Under the pieces are notes generated by a model. The model was not told the origin of the DNA, ran no database searches, and saw nothing but the letters and a program-made list of their open reading frames with translations. The position numbers were made by a program, and so were the translations under genes. From Pseudomonas paralactis (lineage in GTDB: Bacteria; Pseudomonadota; Gammaproteobacteria; Pseudomonadales; Pseudomonadaceae): a DNA stretch of 64,000 nucleotides. Shown piece by piece: positions 11,301-17,684 of the stretch; within the stretch, counting starts at the first letter, position 1; every line of letters starts with the position of its first letter. The stretch lies in the NCBI RefSeq assembly GCF_001439735.1, contig NZ_JYLN01000006.1, positions 124,001-188,000 of the forward strand, in the 5' to 3' direction.

Positions 11301-13649
11301 TTCAACCCAGGCGCCTTGCTTTACCGCACGGGCGATCTCGGGCGCTGGACGGCCGACGGCCTGCTGGAGTGCGTCGGGCGTAATGACGACCAGGTGAAGA
11401 TCCGAGGATTTCGTATTGAACCCGGTGAAATCCAGGCGCGGCTGGCGACATTCGCGGGCATCCAGGATGCCGTGGTGCTGGCCCGTGAAGAGGCTCCGGG
11501 GGACAAGCGCCTGGTGGCCTATTTCACCTGGGCGGGCGAACCTGTTGGCATCGAGCCGGTGCGGGCTTACCTGCACGCGCACTTGCCCGAGTACATGGTG
11601 CCGTCCGCCTACGTCGCGCTGGAGCAATTGCCGTTGACGGCCAACGGCAAGGTCGACCGCAAAGCCTTGCCGGCGCCGACCTGGGACACTTTGGCGAACC
11701 GCACGTTCGAAGCGCCGGCCGATGCCCTGGAACAGGCGTTGGCGCAACGCTGGGCCGAGGTGTTGAAACTCGACCAAGTGGGGCGACATGACAGCTTCTT
11801 TGAACTGGGTGGGCATTCGCTGTTGGCGATTCGCCTGGTCAACCTGCTGGACGAGGCCGGTTTGCCGGTGTCGTTGGCCGAGCTGTTCCAACATGCCAGC
11901 GTGGCCAGCGTCGCGGCGATGCTGCGTCAGCGCGGGGATGACGTACTGCCCGACACCCGCGTGATTACCGTGCGCAGCAGCGGGTCGCAGGCACCGCTGT
12001 TTCTGGTGCATGAGTTCAGCGGCATGGACGTGTATTTCCCGGCGCTGGGCCAGCATCTGCCCGGCGATTACCCGATCTATGGCCTGCCGGGCCTGGCGCT
12101 CGGTGAGGCGCACCTGGACAGCATGGAAGGCCTGGCGGCGCGCATGGTCGGGCTGATCCGCGAGATTCAGCCCCACGGCCCCTACCGGGTAGCGGGCTGG
12201 TCATTCGGTGGCGTGCTGGCCTATGAAGTCGCCATGCAACTGCTGGGGTTGGATGAAAGCGTGGCCTTCCTCGGCTTGATCGACAGCTATGTGCCGCGCA
12301 TGACCGACCAGGGCAAAGCGCGCTGGAGCGGGCCGGATGCATTCAAGCGGCACCTGTTGCTGCAGTGCACGGCCTATTGGAAAGCACAGGGAGGTGTCAA
12401 TGAGCTGGCAAGTCTTGAACAACTGGAGGCGCGGATTGGACAGCTGGACTTTGCGGATCTGCTGCAACGCTGTCGCGATCAAGGTTTGCTGTACGCGCAA
12501 ATGGCGGCGGCGTCGGACGCGGACCTGTTGAGTTTTCTTCAGCGCGAAGTCGGGCATGGACATGCCCTGGCTCACTACAGCCTGTTCCCGCTGCCGATTC
12601 CGGTGCACCTGTTCAGCGCCGAGCAACGGCCCACCGAGCTGTCGCAACGCAGCATGGCGTTGGGCTGGGACACGGCTTTGGCACCCGGGCAACTGCGCCA
12701 GGTGCCAGTGCCGGGCGACCACCAGAGCATGATGCAGGCGCCGCATATCCAGGGCCTGGGCCGGGCGATGAGCCAGGCACTGGCGGCGAGTACGCCGGTG
12801 AGTTGCGCGGCGCATCAGCCGCTGTTGCGCATCCAGACTGGGCGCGCCGGCCATGCTCCGGTGTTCTGCGTGCCGGGAGCCGGTGACAGCGTGACCGGTT
12901 TCGTTGGCTTGAGCGAAGCCCTGGGGCGTGATTGGCCGTTGTATGGCTTGCAGCCCCGCGGTTTGGATGGCGCGGCGGTGCCCCACAGTCAAGTGGAAGC
13001 GGCCGCGCAGTGTTATCTCACGGCGCTGGAGCAGGAGTGCCCGGACGGGCCGGTGCATCTGGTCGGGCATTCGTTTGGTGGCTGGGTCGCGCTGGAAATG
13101 GCCCTGCGCTTGCAGGCGATGGGGCGTGAGGTGGGCTCGTTGACCGTGATCGACAGCGAGGCGCCGGGGCGTGTCGGCAAATCCTACACCTCGACGGCGG
13201 CGCTGTTGCGGTTGATCGAGGCGATGCAGTTGGCGGCCGGGAAGTCGCTGGGGATTGATCCGGTGGACTTCGCCGGGCGCGATGAGATGGCGCAGCGGCA
13301 GTGGCTGCATACGGGGATGGTCGGTGTCGGGTTGCTGCCGGCGCGTGCTGCCGTGGATGCAATGGAGGGGCCTGCGCGTACTTACGCGGCGGCGTTGCGT
13401 ACGGTTTATCGGCCGCAGGCTCGGTATGACGGGGTGGTGCGCCTGGTGTTGGCGCAGGATCCGGCCTTGGATGCAGCGGGGAACCAGCGTGAGCAGGGGT
13501 TGATGGTTGAGGGGTGGAAGGGGCAGGGGACTGGGTTGCAGGTTTGGTATGGCGGGGGTAATCACTTCACCTTGCTCAAGGTGCCGAATGTTTCGGGTTT
13601 GGCCCAGTGGTGGTTGGAAGGGGTTGGGGTTGGGGAGGTGGTGTCTTGA
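2322..13649 (+). CDS. viscC: Three-module NRPS with tandem thioesterases (Leu-Ser-Ile/Val), ViscC/MassC/WlpC-type
   Basis: 3775 residues, GTG start overlapping the upstream stop, with GGAG eight bases before it. Order seen: TubC-like N-terminal docking domain (1-55); dual E/C domain (HHMAMDH near 244); A1 (pocket D-A-W-F-L-G-N-V-V-K, Leu; YTSGSTG near 709); carrier (GGHSLL near 1084); LCL condensation (HHIVSDG near 1274); A2 (D-V-W-H-M-S-L-V-D-K, Ser; near 1743); carrier (near 2124); dual E/C (HHLVMDH near 2327); A3 (D-A-M-F-L-G-C-T-Y-K, aliphatic Ile/Val type; near 2776); carrier (near 3163); TE1 (GWSFGG near 3292); TE2 (GHSFGG near 3582). The domain types predict D-Ser, L-Leu, D-Ser, L-Ile/Val, the C-terminal four residues of the viscosin family. 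The final TE would cyclise the lipononapeptide onto Thr3 and release it. The Ile versus Val call at the last position is an inference. Confidence 0.93.
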   Translation: MNILELLATLKTKDVQLALKGEQLAVNGNKQALSDPAILAALREHKPALIALIKAGEYSSAKAGEVAVPVNRIPANAERITPDMLTLSTLSQDEIERIIATVPGGVANIQDIYPLAPLQEGILFHHVSAEQGDPYVMQSQFAFDSLERFDAFAQALQSVMDRHDILRTGVVWDGLAQPSQVVWRQARLPVQALMLDPADGDIAAQLHDLFDARHYRLDVTQAPLLRLVRAEDSTHQRIVATLLFHHMAMDHSALEVVCHEMQACLLGQGAALGQAVPFRNYVAQARLGISEQEHESFFRQMLGDIVEPTLPFGLQDVQGDARAIAEVSLPLAPQLAQRIRVQSRQLGVSAASLFHLGWAQVLAVLAGKAQVVFGTVLMGRMQGSHATDRALGIFINTLPFRVDVDAQDVRSGVKATHARLTTLLRHEHAALALAQRCSGVIAPTPLFSALLNYRHSAPAASAEAVSAWHGITALRAEERTNYPLTLSVDDLGEGFGLSLLAGTQVDPHRVCAYLHTALENLVTALEQAPHTALDQLSVVPVAEQRLLLQQFNATQAVFPQGTTLHGRVEAQAALTPDTIAAVHEGRQLTYAELNQQANLLAHHLLALGVRPDDRVAIVARRGLDTLAGLLAILKAGAGYVPVDPSHPAERLSYLLSDSAPVAVLTQHALLARLPELDVPVINLDRFTWQHHSASNPKVAVGPTNLAYVIYTSGSTGLPKGVMVEHHTVANLVDWHCSAFDLRAGRHTASVAGFGFDAMAWEVWPALCVGATLHLPPAHDGAEDIDALLAWWCAQPLDVSFLPTPVAEYAFSQNIEHPTLRTLLVGGDRLRQFGRAQRFELINNYGPTEGTVVATSGKVEAGQPLHIGKPIANVTVYVLDEHQRPVPLGVAGELYVGGKGVARGYLNRPELTAERFLRDPFNSGRMYRTGDLVRWLPDGTLDYLGRNDDQVKIRGVRIELGEIETRLNQLPGILEAVVLVREERLVAYFTENPQFDALTVGDIRAHLVTQLPDYMVPVAFMKLDALPLTTNGKLDRKALPVPDMAAVFTREYAAPQGELETVLAQIWAEVLQVQRIGRRDHFFELGGHSLLAMRMVSQVRQRLGVELALGDLFANAELAAVAELLAQAGRSTLPDILPANRDEQMPLSFAQQRLWFLALMEGANTAYNIPIGLRLRGQLHVQALQRALARIVARHETLRSRFAQHGDQAQVLIVPAEEVLPLQVQDLRRHPQPQQALDALIHGEASAPFDLERGPLLRGRLVVMADDHHVLLLTLHHIVSDGWSMGVLTRELMALYQAFSHGQSDPLPPLPIQYADFAVWQRLWLSGEVLHRQSSYWQQTLAGAPALLTLPTDRPRPAQQDYAGSSVEVRLDERLTAGLKALSQRHGTTLYMTLMSAWASLLARLSGQPELVIGTPVANRTRTEVEGLIGLFVNTLALRIDTGGELSTEALLARVKALTLAAQAHQDLPFEQVVEITRPPRSLAHSPLFQTLLSWQDSSAPTLALGDLALEGIVENSHFAKFDLSLNLGEVQGSILGALEYAVALFDESTMRRYLGYFTRVLQAMVANDQAVLAHVPLVDERERKQLLVDFNATAVGYALDQTLHGMFEAQVLRTPQAVAIKAGAQQLTYAELNARANQLAHHLLALGVQPQARVAICVERGLEMVIGLYAILKAGAAYVPLDPAYPLERIAYMLHDSAPTVVLAQGSTLGLLGELPVVDLDQPTWQHQPITNPAVAGVAAYVIYTSGSTGQPKGVINEHPGVVNRLLWMQDEYRLTAADTVLQKTPFSFDVSVWEFFWPLFTGARLVMARPDGHKDPEYLCQVIAAECVTTLHFVPSMLDVFLAHGDVSQAAGLVRVMCSGEALPGSLVRRFKQQLPGSQLHNLYGPTEAAVDVTAWNCAGPDVPDNTPIGKPIANTRMYVLDGQLQPVPLGVVGELFIAGVQVARGYLNRAELTAERFLDDPFTPGRMYRTGDVGRYLPNGNLEYLGRNDDQVKIRGLRIELGEIQARLTEHPAVQEAAVIAREQRLIAYYTGVPSEIENLRVHLLLHLPEFMMPASFVHLEALPLSPNGKLDRKALPAPGLEALVARGYEAPLGDTEITLAALWAELLNVERVGRHDNFFELGGHSLLAVSLMGRMRGLGLSTDVKVLFGQPTLSALAAALGGGREVAVPANGIAADCVRITPDMLALVSLDQAAIDRIVARIPGGAANVQDIYPLAPLQAGILYQHRAVQGDDAYVLRAQFAFDTRVRLDAFASALQAVIQRHDILRSSVHWEGLEEPVQVVWRHARLNVESGPLPSRLDLGQAPLMRLVYAEQPQRVVATLLFHHLVMDHVALDILQHEMQAFLLGTQDTLAASVPYRNYVAQTRLGGEDHETFFREMLGEVDEPTDVPNLGAEENVRVGLDLSLSRRLRSQARQAGVSAASVMHLAWAHVLGKVCAREQVVFGTVMLGRLQGGEGAERAMGVFINTLPLRVDLGEHSVLTALRTTHGRLTQLLGHEHAPLALAQRCSGVPVATPLFSVLFNYRHSAPQAGGVAEAWQGIELFKAQEHTHYGVAVSVDDLGEGFSLTVMGQGARRLCDYLQIALAQVVQALEGHRDIAINRLPILPQAERQHLLEHFNATTRTFPREHTVQRLFEAQALARPDAVALVHNQQRVSYGELNTRANRLAHHLLGLGVRPGDHLAILLPRSLELLVSQLAILKCAAAYVPLDVNAPAERQGFMLQDCGAVWLLTRSDCVIESGARRLDLDTLAFEPQPCHNPDLSQASDSVAYIMYTSGSTGQPKGVLVPHRGITRLVLNNGYADFNAADRVAFASNPAFDASTMDVWGPLLNGGQVQVIDHATLLDPTAFGVALEGVTVLFVTTALFNQYVQLIPQALAGLRILLCGGERADPAAFRTLLAQAPALRLVHCYGPTETTTYATTYEVHTIADDADSVPVGRPISNTQVYVLDAQQQPVPLGTVGEICIGGEGVAKGYLNRPELTAEKFVQDPFNPGALLYRTGDLGRWTADGLLECVGRNDDQVKIRGFRIEPGEIQARLATFAGIQDAVVLAREEAPGDKRLVAYFTWAGEPVGIEPVRAYLHAHLPEYMVPSAYVALEQLPLTANGKVDRKALPAPTWDTLANRTFEAPADALEQALAQRWAEVLKLDQVGRHDSFFELGGHSLLAIRLVNLLDEAGLPVSLAELFQHASVASVAAMLRQRGDDVLPDTRVITVRSSGSQAPLFLVHEFSGMDVYFPALGQHLPGDYPIYGLPGLALGEAHLDSMEGLAARMVGLIREIQPHGPYRVAGWSFGGVLAYEVAMQLLGLDESVAFLGLIDSYVPRMTDQGKARWSGPDAFKRHLLLQCTAYWKAQGGVNELASLEQLEARIGQLDFADLLQRCRDQGLLYAQMAAASDADLLSFLQREVGHGHALAHYSLFPLPIPVHLFSAEQRPTELSQRSMALGWDTALAPGQLRQVPVPGDHQSMMQAPHIQGLGRAMSQALAASTPVSCAAHQPLLRIQTGRAGHAPVFCVPGAGDSVTGFVGLSEALGRDWPLYGLQPRGLDGAAVPHSQVEAAAQCYLTALEQECPDGPVHLVGHSFGGWVALEMALRLQAMGREVGSLTVIDSEAPGRVGKSYTSTAALLRLIEAMQLAAGKSLGIDPVDFAGRDEMAQRQWLHTGMVGVGLLPARAAVDAMEGPARTYAAALRTVYRPQARYDGVVRLVLAQDPALDAAGNQREQGLMVEGWKGQGTGLQVWYGGGNHFTLLKVPNVSGLAQWWLEGVGVGEVVS

Positions 13650-13699
13650 TGCTTGTACACCGATCCAAATGGGGGCTTGCTTCCGATTGCGGTCTGTCG

Positions 13700-13963
13700 G
13701 AGTACATATCCATTTCTTTGGTAACGGCCACTTATGGTTCCGCTCTTACAGCGGGTCACTTTTGGAAAGGCCCAAAAGTAACCAAAAGGCCTTCGCCCCA
13801 CCACTCGGCACCTCGCCCAGGCTCGGTGTGCCCGAACGCGAACTTTGGAGCGTGGGCCGCCGCGATTGGCCATCCATGGCCCAGCGCGGCTAACCCGGCG
13901 TCCTGCCGGGTTACCCACGCTCCAAAGCCCGCGTTCGGCCAGCGTGGTTTAACGGGGCGATCC
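13700..13963 (+). repeat. Structured repeat, copy 1 (multi-hairpin, cloverleaf-like core)
   Basis: It begins with GAGTACATATCC and ends near ACGGGGCGATCC; the reverse complement of 14126-14389 aligns with it along its full length. Pairings read directly: CCGCT/AGCGG (13740-13744 with 13750-13754); ACTTTTGG/CCAAAAGT (13758-13765 with 13772-13779); 9 bp (13832-13840 with 13930-13938) continuing after a 2x2 internal loop into 14 bp (13843-13856 with 13914-13927). That stem encloses hairpin A (13859-13864 with 13885-13890, topped by GGCC/GGCC) and hairpin B (TAACCCGGC with GCCGGGTTA, 13891-13899 and 13905-13913). The fold is a three-way junction. No named family was recognised. Confidence 0.85.
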
Positions 13964-13981
13964 CGGATCAAAAGCACAGCG

Positions 13982-14452
13982 CGGCGGCCTTATAGCCGAC
14001 CGGTTTTGGCTGTTGCGGTGGGTCAGAAATGGCAAGCGTGTGGGAGGGGGCTTGCCCCTGGTAACCACGATGCGAAGCGAGCCGCTCTTGCTCTTGATCT
14101 TGATCTGCTTTTGATTTTGATCTTAGGCGCCCCGTCAAACCACGCTGGCCGGAATTCGACAGGGATTTGGGGGGTAAACCGGCAGGGATGCCGGTTTAGC
14201 CGCCCCGCGCCATGGATGGCGCGTGGCGGCGGCCCCCCAAATCACTGGCGGATTACGGGCACACCGAGCCTAGGCGAGGTGCCGAGTGGTGGGGCAAGAG
14301 CGTTTTGCTTACTTTTGCGCTTTTCAAAAGTGAGCCGCCGTAAGGGCGGAACCCATAGCAGCCGTTACCCAAATAACGGATATGTACTCGATCCGATCCA
14401 ACATCCTGGTCGGCTATCAGGCCGCCATCGGGAGCAAGCCCCCTCCCACATT
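13982..14452. repeat. Inverted REP-type pair bracketing structured repeat copy 2
   Basis: A GTGTGGGAGGGGGCTTGC unit at about 14038-14055 is mirrored by GCAAGCCCCCTCCCACA at about 14434-14450. The associated GGTCGGCTAT-type flank occurs at about 14408-14417, and its inverted match at about 13992-14001. These are the short palindromes scattered between genes elsewhere in the window, in a G-rich variant. Here they frame the larger repeat, which may mean the larger element inserted within or beside a REP pair. Confidence 0.6.
14126..14389 (-). repeat. Structured repeat, copy 2 (inverted relative to copy 1)
   Basis: Read on the minus strand this matches copy 1 in its flanks (GAGTACATATCC, the CACTCGGCACCTCGCC block and CCAGCGTGGTTT) and has the same fold with different stem sequences. 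The central stem is 11 bp, GATTTGGGGGG/CCCCCCAAATC (14164-14174 with 14233-14243). Hairpin A is GCCGCC/GGCGGC topped by GCGCC/GGCGC, hairpin B is TAAACCGGC/GCCGGTTTA (14175-14183 with 14190-14198), and the first small hairpin is CCGCC/GGCGG. Each stem differs from copy 1 by paired substitutions. The spacer between the copies is ~162 bp. Confidence 0.85.
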
Positions 14453-14549
14453 TTTAAGCTGTGCAAGTCAATGAAACCTCACTCTGCTTTTGCAACCCCA
14501 TGCCGCCTCTACCCGAATAACGGATCTGTACTCAATCAAGAAGCCACCT

Positions 14550-15701
14550 ATGCAAACGTCTAAATTCCGCAAAATCGGCCTCCTGGCAGTATTGGCCGTC
14601 GCAGTCGGCCTGATCATCTACACCGTAAAGGCCCCCGCCGACGCCCCCCAATACCTCATCGCCACCACCGAACGCGGCGATATCGAAAACGCCGTATTGG
14701 CCACCGGCCTGCTCGAAGGCGTTAAACAAGTCGACGTCGGCGCCCAAGTCTCCGGCCAGCTCAAATCGCTGAAAGTCAAAGTCGGCGACAAGGTCAAAAA
14801 GGGCCAATGGCTGGCCGAAATCGACCCGCTGATCCTGCAGAACACCCTGCGCAAAGCCCAGGTCGACGAAGAAAACCTCCAGGCCCAACGCCGCGCCACC
14901 GCCGCGCAGCTCAAGCAGGCCAAGTCAGTGTATGAACGCTACAAGGGCCTGCAGGCCGACGAATCGGTGTCCCGCCAGGATTTCGAAGACGCCGAGTCGA
15001 GCTTCCAGGTGCAGCAGGCCAACCTGCTGTCCCTGGACGCGCAAATCAAAAGCGCGCACATCCAGATCGACACCGCCAAGGTCAACCTGGCCTACACCCG
15101 CATCAACGCGCCCATCGACGGCGATGTAGTAGGCATCGTCACCCAGGAAGGCCAGACCGTGATCGCCAGCCAGCTCGCACCGGTACTGCTCAAACTGGCG
15201 GACCTGGACACCATGACCGTCAAGGCCCAGGTCTCGGAGGCGGATGTGATTCATATCAGCCCCGGCCAGCAGGTGTACTTCACCATCCTCGGCGAGGCGG
15301 ACAAACGCTATTACGCCAAGCTACGCGGCACTGAACCCGCCCCGCAGAACTTCCTCGAAACCCAGACCGCCGGCACGCCCAAGCAGAACACCGCGGTGTT
15401 TTATAACGCGCTGTTCGACGTGCCCAACCCCGACCACCGCCTGCGCATCGCCATGACCGCCCAGGTGCGAATCGTGCTTGATACCGCTGAGGCTACGTTG
15501 ATGGTGCCGGTGGCGGCGCTGGGGGCGCGCAATGCCGATGGCAGTTACCCGGTTCGGGTGCTGGATGCCAAGGGCAAAGCGGTAGCGCGCAACGTCAAGA
15601 CCGGCATCAATAACAACGTCAAGGTACAGATCCTTGATGGTCTGGCCGAGGGCGACACGGTGGTGATCGGTGACGCCATTCCTGCTGTGGCAGGGAGCTA
15701 A
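14550..15701 (+). CDS. macA: MacA-type periplasmic adaptor of a tripartite ABC exporter
   Basis: 383 residues from the ATG at 14550; an in-frame upstream extension runs back into the repeat region and is unlikely. An N-terminal membrane anchor (IGLLAVLAVAVGLIIYTV, ~10-27) precedes a lipoyl half (VDVGAQVSGQLKSLKVKVGD), an alpha-helical hairpin (~100-180), the second lipoyl half (TRINAPIDGDV) and beta-barrel/membrane-proximal domains to the end. This membrane-fusion family links the inner-membrane MacB ATPase to an outer-membrane TolC-like channel. Three bases separate it from macB. In viscosin and massetolide clusters the same pair lies downstream of the last synthetase and takes part in lipopeptide export, the probable role here. 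No outer-membrane channel gene is in the window. Confidence 0.93.
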   Translation: MQTSKFRKIGLLAVLAVAVGLIIYTVKAPADAPQYLIATTERGDIENAVLATGLLEGVKQVDVGAQVSGQLKSLKVKVGDKVKKGQWLAEIDPLILQNTLRKAQVDEENLQAQRRATAAQLKQAKSVYERYKGLQADESVSRQDFEDAESSFQVQQANLLSLDAQIKSAHIQIDTAKVNLAYTRINAPIDGDVVGIVTQEGQTVIASQLAPVLLKLADLDTMTVKAQVSEADVIHISPGQQVYFTILGEADKRYYAKLRGTEPAPQNFLETQTAGTPKQNTAVFYNALFDVPNPDHRLRIAMTAQVRIVLDTAEATLMVPVAALGARNADGSYPVRVLDAKGKAVARNVKTGINNNVKVQILDGLAEGDTVVIGDAIPAVAGS

Positions 15702-15704
15702 GCC

Positions 15705-17663
15705 ATGACCCAGCCTCTGTTGGAACTCAAGGGCATCACCCGCAGTTTCATGGCCGGCGAGCGTGAATTCATCGCGCTCAAGGGCATCGACCTGACGATT
15801 CATGCCGGGGAAATGCTGGCGATCATCGGCGCGTCCGGGTCGGGTAAATCGACCCTGATGAACATTCTCGGTGGCCTGGATTACGCCACCGCCGGCAGCT
15901 ACAAAATCAATGGCATCGAAACCCGCTCCCTGGGCGATGAGCAACTGGCGGAGCTGCGCCGTGATTACTTCGGCTTTATCTTCCAGCGCTACCATCTGCT
16001 TGCTCACCTGAGCGCCTTGCACAACGTGGAAATGCCGGCGATTTATGCCGGTACTCCTGAAAGCCAGCGTCACAGCCGTGCGCGGGAGTTACTCCAGCGG
16101 TTGGGCCTGGCGAGTCATGTCACCCACCGGCCCAGCCAGCTGTCCGGCGGGCAGCAGCAGCGCGTGAGTATTGCGCGGGCCTTGATGAACGGCGGCGAAG
16201 TGATCCTCGCCGACGAGCCCACCGGCGCCCTCGACACCCACAGCGGCAAGGAGGTGATGCGCATCCTCGCCGAACTGCACGCGGTTGGGCACACGGTCAT
16301 CATCGTTACCCACGACCCCAAGGTCGCGGCGAATGCCCAGCGCATTGTCGAGGTGTGTGACGGCGAGATCGTCAGCGACAAGGTCAATGACAGCGTCGGC
16401 CCGCTGCTGCCCGGCGAAGCACCGATCGAGCCCAGGCGCAGCGGTGCACGGCGCCTGGTAGCGAGCCTGGGGCTGTTCAAGGAAGCCTTCAACATGGCCT
16501 GGGTGGCGCTGATTTCGCACCGCATGCGCACCTTGCTGACCATGCTCGGCATCGTCATCGGTATCACCTCGGTGGTGTCGATCTCGGCCATCGGTGAAGG
16601 CGCCAAGCGGTATGTGCTCAAGGACATTCAAGCGATCGGCAGCAACACCATCGATATTTTTTCCGGCACCAGTTTCGGCGACAGTCGTGCCTCGGCGATC
16701 CAGACGCTGATGCCCTCGGATGTGGACGCGCTGAACCAGCTCTATTACGTCGACAGCGCCACGCCGGTGGTGGGCCGCAACCTGTTGCTGCGCTTTGGCA
16801 ATATCGATGTGGATGCCCAGGTCAACGGCGTCAGTGACCGCTACTTCAAGGTCAAAAGCCTCAAGCTTGAAGCCGGCATTGCCTTCAGTGAAAGCGATGC
16901 ACGCCGCCAGGCCCAGGTGGTGGTGATCGACCACAATACCCGCCAGCGCCTGTTCGGGCCGAACATCGACCCCCTGGGCCAGGTGATATTGGTGGGTAAC
17001 CTGCCGTGCACGGTGATCGGCGTGACGGCGGACAACAAGAACATGTTCGCCGCCAGCAAGGCGCTGAACGTATGGGTGCCGTATGAGACAGCGGCGGGGC
17101 GCCTGTTGGGCCAGCGTCATCTGGACAGCATCACCGTGCGCATCAAGGACGGCCAGCCGAGCAAGGTGGTGGAAGACAACGTCAACAAGCTGATGCTGCA
17201 GCGTCACGGCACCAAGGACTTCTTCACCAACAACCTCGACAGCATCATGCAAACGGTGCAGAAAACCAGCCGTTCCCTGGCGCTGCTGTTGTCGTTGATT
17301 GCGGTGATTTCATTGCTGGTGGGAGGCATTGGCGTGATGAACATCATGCTGGTGTCGGTCACCGAGCGCACCCGCGAGATTGGTATCCGCATGGCGGTGG
17401 GGGCGCGCCAGTCGGATATTCGTCAGCAGTTTCTGGTGGAGGCGGTGATGGTGTGTTTGATCGGCGGGATCATCGGGATTTCGTTGTCCTACGCCATCGG
17501 CTATCTGTTTTCGCTGTTTGTGAAAGAGTGGGAAATGGTGTTTTCGGTGGGCTCGATCATTACCGCGTTTGCCTGCTCGACGTTGATTGGCATTGTGTTC
17601 GGGTTTGTACCAGCGAGGAACGCGGCGCGCCTGGACCCGATCGAGGCGCTGGCCCGGGACTGA
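15705..17663 (+). CDS. macB: MacB-type ABC exporter, fused ATPase and permease
   Basis: 652 residues. The ATPase comes first: Walker A GASGSGKST near 45, signature LSGGQQQR near 145, Walker B with DEPTGALD near 170 and the H-loop (THDPK) near 205. A first membrane helix follows (LTMLGIVIGITSVVSI, ~278-295), then a ~230-residue periplasmic domain, then three C-terminal helices (ALLLSLIAVISLLVGGIGVM, ~525-550; ~585; ~620). This is the mechanotransmission (MacB/type VII) ABC layout. It forms an operon with macA and is placed to export the cyclic lipopeptide made by the adjacent synthetases. Full length is normal for the family. Confidence 0.94.
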   Translation: MTQPLLELKGITRSFMAGEREFIALKGIDLTIHAGEMLAIIGASGSGKSTLMNILGGLDYATAGSYKINGIETRSLGDEQLAELRRDYFGFIFQRYHLLAHLSALHNVEMPAIYAGTPESQRHSRARELLQRLGLASHVTHRPSQLSGGQQQRVSIARALMNGGEVILADEPTGALDTHSGKEVMRILAELHAVGHTVIIVTHDPKVAANAQRIVEVCDGEIVSDKVNDSVGPLLPGEAPIEPRRSGARRLVASLGLFKEAFNMAWVALISHRMRTLLTMLGIVIGITSVVSISAIGEGAKRYVLKDIQAIGSNTIDIFSGTSFGDSRASAIQTLMPSDVDALNQLYYVDSATPVVGRNLLLRFGNIDVDAQVNGVSDRYFKVKSLKLEAGIAFSESDARRQAQVVVIDHNTRQRLFGPNIDPLGQVILVGNLPCTVIGVTADNKNMFAASKALNVWVPYETAAGRLLGQRHLDSITVRIKDGQPSKVVEDNVNKLMLQRHGTKDFFTNNLDSIMQTVQKTSRSLALLLSLIAVISLLVGGIGVMNIMLVSVTERTREIGIRMAVGARQSDIRQQFLVEAVMVCLIGGIIGISLSYAIGYLFSLFVKEWEMVFSVGSIITAFACSTLIGIVFGFVPARNAARLDPIEALARD

Positions 17664-17684
17664 TCTGTGGAATTTTTGCTTGGC

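Larger units (their letters stand above)
13650..14549. other. 900-bp non-coding gap between the lipopeptide synthetase and macA
   Basis: I see no convincing gene here. The long open frames that cross it run through palindromes and encode low-complexity, Gly/Trp/Arg-rich sequence with no visible start context. The stretch is filled by two inverted copies of a ~264-nt structured repeat (13700-13963 and 14126-14389) and by REP-like sequence around the right copy. Between the copies is a short run built on TTGAT/TTGATC words (about 14093-14122). Because the gap is so palindromic it may attenuate read-through from the synthetase into macA. No clear sigma-70 promoter for macA was recognised. Confidence 0.75.

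Noticed and set aside
9219..12176. 985-codon open frame antisense to the synthetase
   Set aside because: Same shadow effect; no recognisable protein.
13607..14563. 318-codon open frame across the 900-bp gap
   Set aside because: It runs through two inverted structured repeats, is low in complexity and has no ribosome site; the stems are better explained as structure.
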